Source of the DNA: Gammaproteobacteria bacterium
GTDB taxonomy: Bacteria > Pseudomonadota > Gammaproteobacteria > VBWC01
Assembly: GCA_006218035.1 (NCBI GenBank)
Contig: VBWC01000001.1
Coordinates: 103,259 to 167,258 of the forward strand
DNA length: 64,000 nt
Reading direction: 5' to 3'
The translations under genes were made by a program, and so were the position numbers. Under the pieces are notes generated by a model that worked only from the letters and a program-made list of their open reading frames with translations, was not told the DNA's origin and searched no databases. Shown in pieces: positions 57,416-64,000 of the stretch (the first letter of the stretch is position 1; the number at the start of each line of letters is the position of its first letter).

Positions 57416-58117
57416 CTAGTTATCGTGGCGCTTTAGCCCGTTGTAAAGCAGCGCCAGATTCAAACGGCTGGAAATACCGAGCTTTTCAAACACCACACTG
57501 AGATGGGCCTTGACAGTACGGTCGGAAATACCGAGTTCGCGCGCGATCTCCTTGTTGTTCGCGCCGTCGCTGACCATGCGCACTACCTCGACCTGGCGGC
57601 GCGTCAGGCTGCGGAATCGCGCGAGCTGCGCAGCCTCCGGCCCGCCCCGCTGCACCTCGACTCGTAATTGATTGACCAGCGCGGGAACCAGATCGCGTGG
57701 TATCCACAGCGCGCCGTTCAAGAGGCTTTCCACCGCCTTGGCAAAGGTATCCGGCGCGACATCGCTGCGGCAAAAGCCGCGCACGCCGTAGCGCATCAAC
57801 TCCGGGTTGACGGACTGCGCCTCGCGGTCGATCATCAGCAGTATCGATGTTTCCGGCGATGTCTCGTTGAGCGTCACGAGGTATCGCAACTCGTCACCGC
57901 ACAACAATTGTTGATCGAGCACCAACACCCGCGGCAGTTGATCCACGATCGCCTCGAGCAGTTCATCGAGCGCGGTGACCAGGCGGCCATTGTTGCGCGC
58001 CAGCAGCTGTGTACCCAGCGCGAACCATGCGGAATCGCGCCGGCAGGCGACGGTCACTGCGTAATCTGCTTCAGAAGTTGTCAGGGCCGACATCCTCAAC
58101 ATGGATGATCCCGTCAA
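57416..58117 (-). CDS. LuxR/NarL-type transcriptional regulator with degenerate receiver-like N-terminus
   Basis: HTH: LTRRQVEVVRMVSDGANNKEIARELGISDRTVKAHLSVVFEKLGISSRLNLAL; 4-bp overlap with lapC. Confidence 0.88.
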   Translation of the reverse strand: MTGSSMLRMSALTTSEADYAVTVACRRDSAWFALGTQLLARNNGRLVTALDELLEAIVDQLPRVLVLDQQLLCGDELRYLVTLNETSPETSILLMIDREAQSVNPELMRYGVRGFCRSDVAPDTFAKAVESLLNGALWIPRDLVPALVNQLRVEVQRGGPEAAQLARFRSLTRRQVEVVRMVSDGANNKEIARELGISDRTVKAHLSVVFEKLGISSRLNLALLYNGLKRHDN

Positions 58118-59511
58118 CGTTCCGAGAGCGCACGCTCTCTGGCCTTGAGCACGGGCTTCAGCAGGTAATCGAGCACCGTCTTCTTGCCGGTCTTGATGTC
58201 GACCATCGCCGTCATGCCCGGAATAATGCGCAACGCGTCGGCGTTCGGCCCGAGATAACTCTTGCGCGTACGGACGCGTATCACGTAATAATTTTCGCCA
58301 CGACCCTTGCCGGCGGCATCGTCCGCTCTGATGGTATCGGCGCTGATATGCTCCAGCTCGCCGTCAAGCCCGCCATATATCGAGAAGTCATAGGCACTGA
58401 ATTTCACCACCGCGTCCTGCCCCGGCCGCAGGAACGCTATGTCGGCCGGCCGAATATTCGCTTCGACGAGGAGCGAATCCTCCAGCGGCACGATCTCGAC
58501 CAGATCCATGCCCGGCTGCACGACGCCGCCGACGGTCGTGACCTTGATCTGCTTGACTATGCCGTGCACCGGCGAACGCACAATGGTACGGGTCACCCGG
58601 TCTTGCGCGGCACGCACGATTTCCGTAACCCCTGACAGGTCCGCCTGTACCTGATTGAGCTCGGCAAGCGCCTGGGTACGAAAGGTGATCTCGGCGTCCT
58701 CGATCTTGTTGTTCGCCTCGGCGATCGCTGACTCAAGACGCGGCGCGGACAACGAGGCTGTCTCCAGCTCACCCTTGATGTCGTTCACACTGCGCTTCAA
58801 GCGCAATACCTCCACCGGCGATATGACTCCCTCGCCGACCAGCGGCTCGGATATTTTCAGCTCTTGCTCCACCAGGCGGTAGCTGCGCCGCAACTGCTCG
58901 GTGCGCGCCTTCAACTCCGCAAGATCCTGCTGCTTCTGCTCCTGCTGCTGTTTTAGAATGCCGGTCTTGCTCTGTAACTCGTGTTGGCGGGATTGAAACA
59001 GATCCTGCTGGTTTCTGGCGGTCTGCGGCTGTGCGCTGACCACCTCGGCCGGCGGCTCAAACAGGCGTCCTTCAGACTCCGCCGTCAGCCGTGCCAGTTG
59101 CGCCAGCAGATCGTAGTACTTTTGTTGTGTCTCGCGGAAGCTGGAAGAAAAACGCGTATCGTCGAGCCGCAGCAGTGGCTGGTCCTTGGCAACGGTTGCG
59201 CCCTCCGCCACGAGCAGCTCCTGCAGAATACCGCCCTCGAAATTCTGCACGACCTGCACCTTGCTGGATGGAATCACTTTCCCGGCGCCCGTCGTCACCT
59301 CATCGAGTGTGGCAAACGCGGCCCAGACCAGCGCAATGATAAAAAACAGTGCCGCCGCGCCCAGAATCAGGTGGCTGCCGGCACGGGTACCCCGAAACGT
59401 CGACGCGTTCACGTCGGACATGAATTCGACATCGTCGTGGTACGCCTCGGAAAAACTCTCCTTGGTATAGCGTTGAAACGCTGCGGCAAACCGTTCCCGC
59501 ATTGTTTTCAC
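58114..59511 (-). CDS. lapC: T1SS periplasmic adaptor (HlyD/LapC family)
   Basis: GKVIPSSKVQVVQNFEGGILQELLVAEGATVAKDQPLLRLDDTRF; RSPVHGIVKQIKVTTVGGVVQPGMDLVEIVPLEDSLLVEANI. Confidence 0.93.
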   Translation of the reverse strand: MKTMRERFAAAFQRYTKESFSEAYHDDVEFMSDVNASTFRGTRAGSHLILGAAALFFIIALVWAAFATLDEVTTGAGKVIPSSKVQVVQNFEGGILQELLVAEGATVAKDQPLLRLDDTRFSSSFRETQQKYYDLLAQLARLTAESEGRLFEPPAEVVSAQPQTARNQQDLFQSRQHELQSKTGILKQQQEQKQQDLAELKARTEQLRRSYRLVEQELKISEPLVGEGVISPVEVLRLKRSVNDIKGELETASLSAPRLESAIAEANNKIEDAEITFRTQALAELNQVQADLSGVTEIVRAAQDRVTRTIVRSPVHGIVKQIKVTTVGGVVQPGMDLVEIVPLEDSLLVEANIRPADIAFLRPGQDAVVKFSAYDFSIYGGLDGELEHISADTIRADDAAGKGRGENYYVIRVRTRKSYLGPNADALRIIPGMTAMVDIKTGKKTVLDYLLKPVLKARERALSER

Positions 59512-62357
59512 TGCGACACCTTGATCTTGCCTTGTTTCAGCGCTTCCATGACGTCGTCCTTCGGCCCGTCCGCCACGACACTGCCGCCATCCATGACGAT
59601 GATGCGGCTTACCAGGCTAAGTAGCGACGCGCGATGCGTCACCAGCAGCAGCGTCTTGTTCTCGAGCAACAGCGATAGACGCTGTTTCAGCAGTTCCTCG
59701 GAGCGGTTATCCATCGCGTTACTCGGTTCGTCCATCAGCAGTATCGGCGCATCCGTCAGCAGGGCGCGGGCCACCGCGACGCTCTGGCGCTGACCGCCCG
59801 AAAGGCCTTCGCCGCGTTCGCCGACCTGACGATCGAAACCGGCGGGATCGGCGTTGACAAAATGGGTGACACCGGCGATGTCTGCCGCACGCAGCATCGC
59901 TGCGTCGTCCGCGTGCGGCGCACCCAGCACGATGTTGTCCCGCACACTGCCATAGAGCAACATGATGTCCTGCGGCACGTAACCGATGTTGTGGCGAATG
60001 TCCGCCGGATCGAGCTGCCGGATATCGGTGCCGTCGAGCAATACCGAGCCGCCGTCCGGCTCATACAGACCCAGAACCAGCTTGCCGATCGTGCTTTTTC
60101 CGGAACCGATGCGGCCGATGATCGCGACATGTTCACCTGAATGGATCGTGAACGAAACGCCTTTCAGCGCCGCGACCTGCTGCCCCGGATAACTGAAAAC
60201 AGCGCTTCTGAATTCGATGTCGCCCTTGAACACCGGGCGGTGCAGGAAGCTTTTTCCGGCCGGGCGCTCCAGCGGCATCTCCATCAATCGGGTGATGGTC
60301 TGCAGCGACGCCTTGGCCTGGTGGTAGCGCGTGAGTGTTGCCGCCACCTGCGACAACGGCGCCAGCGCGCGGCCGGTCAGCAAGGTGCAGGCGATCAGCG
60401 CACCTATCGTCATCTCGCCGGCGCCGATCAGGTAAACGCCCGCGATCACCACGATGACCGTTGCCAACTGTTGCAGGAACGCCGTCGTATTCGCTGCGCC
60501 AGCCGACAGTAGCCGCACCCTGAGACTCAGTTTGGCGATATTGCCGACCGCCTGCTCCCAGAGGCGCTGACGGGTACCCTCGGCACCGGTGCTCTTGATG
60601 GTCTCCAGCCCGGTCAGACATTCGATCAACGTCGCATGTTTTTGTGTGGAATGCCGGAACAGCTGCTCAACGGTCTTGCCAAGCGGTATCTGGATGACAA
60701 ATCCGGCGAGCACGGCAATCGGGATGACGGCGACCGGAATCCATGCCAGCGGACCACCGATCATCCAGATAATCAGAATAAACAGTATCGTGAACGGCAG
60801 ATCGACCAGCGCGGTCAGCGTCGTCGACGTGAAAAAATCCCGGAGGCTCTCGAATTCCTGGAGATTATTTGCAAACGCGCCGACCGACGGCGGCCTCGCC
60901 GCCATCCGGATGCCCATGACCCGTTCAAACAGCATCGCCGACAGTACAATATCGGTACGTTTGCTCGCGATGTCGATAAAGTAACCGCGCAGCGTGCGTA
61001 TCACCCAGTCAAAACCGAAAACAATCGCGATACCGATAGACAGTACCCAGAGCGTTTCAATCGCGTTATTGGGCACCACGCGGTCGTAGACATTCATGAT
61101 GAACAGCGGCGTGGCGAGCGCAAAGAAATTGATCAGGAATGACGCCAGCAGCACCTCGCTGTAAATCACCCAGGAATCCTTCAAGGTATCCCAGAACCAG
61201 TGGTGCGGCCGTGGAATAACGGAACTGGCACTGCGATCGTCAAATCGATAGGCGGGATTGACGAAGATCGCGCAACCGTTGTACTGCGCCAACACATCCG
61301 CAAAGGCGAGCACCGTAGCGCCCTCGCCGGATTCGGGCTGAATAACCCGCAGACTGCCGTCGTCCCGGATCTTCTCGAGAATGCATGCCTGACCGTCCTT
61401 GAGCAACAACACGGCCGGCAGTACCAGTGCCGAAATTTTACCGAGCGGACGTTTAACGACTCGCGCAGACAAACCGGCGCGCGCGGCGGCGCGCACGAAC
61501 AGCGCCGGGGTCAGGCGGTTATCCACCAGCGGCAACCCGGCCGTCAACGCATCGGCACTGAACGGTTGATGCATCATCTTGGCGAGTATCGTCAGACAAC
61601 CCAGCAACGGATCGTCATGAGACGAGCGGCCGCCCGCGTGATCCCGGGCAGCCGCTACCGCGTCATCCGGCGGCGATTTGACGGGCGGTTCGGCCGCCGG
61701 GCGCCGCGCGTCCTGATCGCCGCGATCCACACGCGGTTGCGACACTTCCGCCACCGTCGCATGCACCTGGAATCGCGTCGGGCTGCCTGCCGGCGATACG
61801 GCGGTAATCGTGGCAAAATTCAGCGCGTCGGTTTCCGCCTGACTGGTGCCAGCCGGACTGTTTGCCGTTGATTCAATTTTGATCGCCGCCGCCGGTTTAA
61901 CGGACAGGCTCGCCGCGGTCGACACACCGGCGTCGTCAGGCGGCGCCGCATCCGCCTTCTGCGTCGGCGGTTTCGACAAATCATCGCGCCGCAAGGTTGC
62001 CACATTGGTAGCGCCGGTTTTCGACGCCAGCAAGGCAGCCAACGTAGCGGGATCGGCGTCGCGTCGCGGTACCACCGCCGGCACCGGTCCGGAAACACGG
62101 GCGCCATCGCGTACTGCCCGAACTCCTGATTCCGCGTCAGCGGTTGGAACGGCGACGCGCGGAGGCAATATAGGGGCGTCGCCCTTGCCGTCGCCAAACG
62201 TATCTGCCGACGGGGCCGGTTTTACCGCTGGCTTCGCCGCAGCGTCCTGGGCAGGGCTGACACGTCGGGAGACCGGGATTCGCCGCTTGGGCGGCGGACT
62301 CGGCTTACCGATAACCTTCTCGATAAACGGAAAAATCTTGTTGTACAGATCAAGCAT
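59508..62357 (-). CDS. lapB: T1SS ABC transporter (LapB family) with C39-like domain and long N-terminal extension
   Basis: C39-like DDPLLGCLTILAKMMHQPFSADALTAGLPL; Walker A GRIGSGKSTIGKL; signature LSGGQRQSVAVARALL; first ~245 aa Pro/Ala-rich. Confidence 0.92.
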   Translation of the reverse strand: MLDLYNKIFPFIEKVIGKPSPPPKRRIPVSRRVSPAQDAAAKPAVKPAPSADTFGDGKGDAPILPPRVAVPTADAESGVRAVRDGARVSGPVPAVVPRRDADPATLAALLASKTGATNVATLRRDDLSKPPTQKADAAPPDDAGVSTAASLSVKPAAAIKIESTANSPAGTSQAETDALNFATITAVSPAGSPTRFQVHATVAEVSQPRVDRGDQDARRPAAEPPVKSPPDDAVAAARDHAGGRSSHDDPLLGCLTILAKMMHQPFSADALTAGLPLVDNRLTPALFVRAAARAGLSARVVKRPLGKISALVLPAVLLLKDGQACILEKIRDDGSLRVIQPESGEGATVLAFADVLAQYNGCAIFVNPAYRFDDRSASSVIPRPHHWFWDTLKDSWVIYSEVLLASFLINFFALATPLFIMNVYDRVVPNNAIETLWVLSIGIAIVFGFDWVIRTLRGYFIDIASKRTDIVLSAMLFERVMGIRMAARPPSVGAFANNLQEFESLRDFFTSTTLTALVDLPFTILFILIIWMIGGPLAWIPVAVIPIAVLAGFVIQIPLGKTVEQLFRHSTQKHATLIECLTGLETIKSTGAEGTRQRLWEQAVGNIAKLSLRVRLLSAGAANTTAFLQQLATVIVVIAGVYLIGAGEMTIGALIACTLLTGRALAPLSQVAATLTRYHQAKASLQTITRLMEMPLERPAGKSFLHRPVFKGDIEFRSAVFSYPGQQVAALKGVSFTIHSGEHVAIIGRIGSGKSTIGKLVLGLYEPDGGSVLLDGTDIRQLDPADIRHNIGYVPQDIMLLYGSVRDNIVLGAPHADDAAMLRAADIAGVTHFVNADPAGFDRQVGERGEGLSGGQRQSVAVARALLTDAPILLMDEPSNAMDNRSEELLKQRLSLLLENKTLLLVTHRASLLSLVSRIIVMDGGSVVADGPKDDVMEALKQGKIKVSQ

Positions 62358-62453
62358 TACTACTCCCCGGGACGATCTGCCTCCGCAGTCACCGACCGCG
62401 TGGCGTCCACGCGCCGGCCGTCTGCTAAATGTTTTACGTCACCCGTCAGATAT

Positions 62454-62480
62454 AGGTATCGTTCCGTGCCGCAGATACCT
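62454..62480. promoter_or_regulatory. Inverted repeat in the lapB / small-ORF divergent intergenic region
   Basis: aggtatc-N13-gatacct, perfect 7-bp arms. Confidence 0.4.
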
Positions 62481-62551
62481 TGAAGAACATCAGGCGCATT
62501 AAGGTACAAGGAACAGACGCTTATATCCACTTTCGAGGCATGGAGGACACA

Positions 62552-62890
62552 ATGCCATACATCACCCGCGACACCAGTGGAAAAATCATGGCGCTTTACG
62601 GCGAACAACGCCCGGACGCGACCGAAGAACTGCCGATCGAACATCCCGATCTTCAGCCGCTTTTGGACCAGCTGCGACTGGTACGTCAGGCAAAAGACCA
62701 ACTCTCGTCGCTGGATAGCAATATGGTGCGCGTCATTGAGGATCTGGTCGACGTCCTGATCGAAAAAAAGGTCATCCTCGCGACCGACCTGCCGCATGCC
62801 GCCCAGGAAAAACTGCTGGGGCGGCAACGCCTGCGCCAGAAGATGACCGCGCTCGACGACCTGATGGTTGGCGAGGACGACATCATCTGA
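62552..62890 (+). CDS. Conserved small protein upstream of the LapA-like adhesin (112 aa)
   Basis: MPYITRDTSGKIMALY...NMVRVIEDLVDVLIEKKVILATDLPHAAQEKLLGRQRLRQ; ggagga SD 6 nt upstream of ATG 62552. Confidence 0.75.
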   Translation: MPYITRDTSGKIMALYGEQRPDATEELPIEHPDLQPLLDQLRLVRQAKDQLSSLDSNMVRVIEDLVDVLIEKKVILATDLPHAAQEKLLGRQRLRQKMTALDDLMVGEDDII

Positions 62891-63083
62891 CCTGCTGGTG
62901 ACTGCGTCGCGGCGCACTTCGGCAATGCCTCCGGACGATTTTCGTTATCGACTATAACTGGCTGTTTTTAATAAACCTGTTGCCGGGCTAGTACCTCTGT
63001 ACAATTGCCGGCGCGATGCAAAACCGTATGGTGCCTGGTTACTTCCAGAGCGAATTCATACACCCAGAATCGAGGAATCCGGT

Positions 63084-64000
63084 ATGGCGCAGCAAATCGG
63101 CATGGTCAAAAACATCACCGGCACAGTCAGCGCAACAGGCGCCGACGGGACGCAACGCATCCTGTTCGAAGGTGATGTAGTTGCTGCTGACGACGTCATC
63201 AGCAGCAACGGCGACGGCCGTGTCGAAATCTCCTTCAGCGATGGTACTACACTCGAAATGGGCCCGAACGCGCTAATTGTTCTGGATAAATCGATATTCG
63301 ATCCAGCGACTGCCGTGACCGGCACGCCGGCGGCCGGAAACACCGACGCGACCGTCGCCGCACTGCAGCGGGCTATCCTGGCAGGCCAGGATCCGACACA
63401 GGTCGCCGAGGCGCCTGCCACGGGACCCGGCGCCGAATCCGAGAGTCTCGATCCGGGCTTTACGGTTCGGATGACAAACCAGAAGGTCACGCCGATCAGC
63501 GGCTTTGACACATCGGGCGTTACGCCGGATACCTTCCTGTTGCCCCAGGATGAACTGCTACAAAACCCGTTCCCGTTAGTTTCGATTACCGGATCCAGCC
63601 CACCGGGCACCCCTGGTGGTGGCGGCGGCGGATCGACCAGCGCCTTAAGTACCGGTTCGGCAATCGAAGGTAACCCGGTCATATTCGACATAAACCTCAG
63701 CACGATAAGCGCTGGGGACACCACGGTAACAGTCAATGTCTTTAGTAGTCCCGGCGACACCGCGACGCCCGGCGTGGACTACACCAGCCAACTCTATACC
63801 GTCATTATTCCGGCCGGCCAGAGTTCTGCACAATTAGGCGTGGACACCGTCGCTGATGGCATACATGAACCGAACGAAACGTTTTCTGCACAAATACTGA
63901 CGGCAACCAATTCCGCCGGCACCATTAATATCAATTCCACGCCGGCGACCGGTACCATCATCGATAACGATACGCCGACCGTTACTGTCACCGGCACCAA
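63084..64000 (+). CDS. LapA-like giant T1SS adhesin, N-terminal fragment, truncated by the window end
   Basis: Manual translation: MAQQIGMVKNITGTVSATGADGTQRILFEGDVVAADDVISSNGDGRVEISFSDGTTLEMG...TGTPAAGNTDATVAALQRAILAGQDPTQVAEAP...GGGGGG...Calx-beta-like repeat...GTIIDNDTPTVTVTGT. No stop before 64000. SD-like gagga upstream. Confidence 0.93.
   Translation, partial: MAQQIGMVKNITGTVSATGADGTQRILFEGDVVAADDVISSNGDGRVEISFSDGTTLEMGPNALIVLDKSIFDPATAVTGTPAAGNTDATVAALQRAILAGQDPTQVAEAPATGPGAESESLDPGFTVRMTNQKVTPISGFDTSGVTPDTFLLPQDELLQNPFPLVSITGSSPPGTPGGGGGGSTSALSTGSAIEGNPVIFDINLSTISAGDTTVTVNVFSSPGDTATPGVDYTSQLYTVIIPAGQSSAQLGVDTVADGIHEPNETFSAQILTATNSAGTININSTPATGTIIDNDTPTVTVTGT

Noticed and set aside
61200-61700. 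C39-like domain of LapB considered as a bacteriocin-processing exporter
   Set aside because: The domain lacks a convincing catalytic Cys motif context and the locus carries a LapA-like substrate, not a double-glycine peptide.
62891-63083. Possible c-di-GMP (GEMM) riboswitch upstream of the adhesin
   Set aside because: No match to the conserved GEMM core seen by eye; only short repeats present.
63056-63760. 234-aa minus-strand ORF (and 63794-64000 minus)
   Set aside because: Antisense shadows of the LapA-like adhesin; the plus-strand frame gives clear retention-module and Calx-beta-like sequence.

Overview
This 64-kb, GC-rich, gammaproteobacterial-type chromosomal window is almost entirely coding. 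From left to right it holds: a glycogen/alpha-glucan cluster (glgP partial, malQ, GH57, glgC, glgB); a fimV-asd-leuB-leuD-leuC block; folD, cysS, gltX, a PPIase, lpxH; a tandem pair of small PstS-like periplasmic proteins; hemH; a large orphan lipoprotein; a NUDIX hydrolase; htpG; pgm and ppsA; an MCP / PstS-like / porin cluster; a glycerate kinase; the metZ-purF-cvpA-dedD-folC-accD-trpA-trpB-trpF-truA block; a globin; one tRNA-Ser(CGA); and mltF. The right end (52.6-64 kb) is a LapA/LapD/LapG-type c-di-GMP-controlled giant-adhesin system. It has a LapG protease, a LapD receptor with degenerate GGDEF/EAL motifs, a TolC protein fused to an OmpA domain, a LuxR-type regulator with a degenerate receiver-like domain translationally coupled to the T1SS genes, a LapB with a long N-terminal extension, a small conserved protein, and the N-terminus of a LapA-like adhesin. 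The adhesin carries a PAAG cleavage-site candidate, runs off the window, and is absent from the supplied ORF track. The best non-coding signal is a SAM-II-like riboswitch in the purF-metZ gap. Its terminator and antiterminator are mutually exclusive. Several dispersed palindromic repeats sit in intergenic gaps. No CRISPR array, prophage or transposase gene was seen. All calls come from reading the sequence and from recalled knowledge of families; no searches were run.
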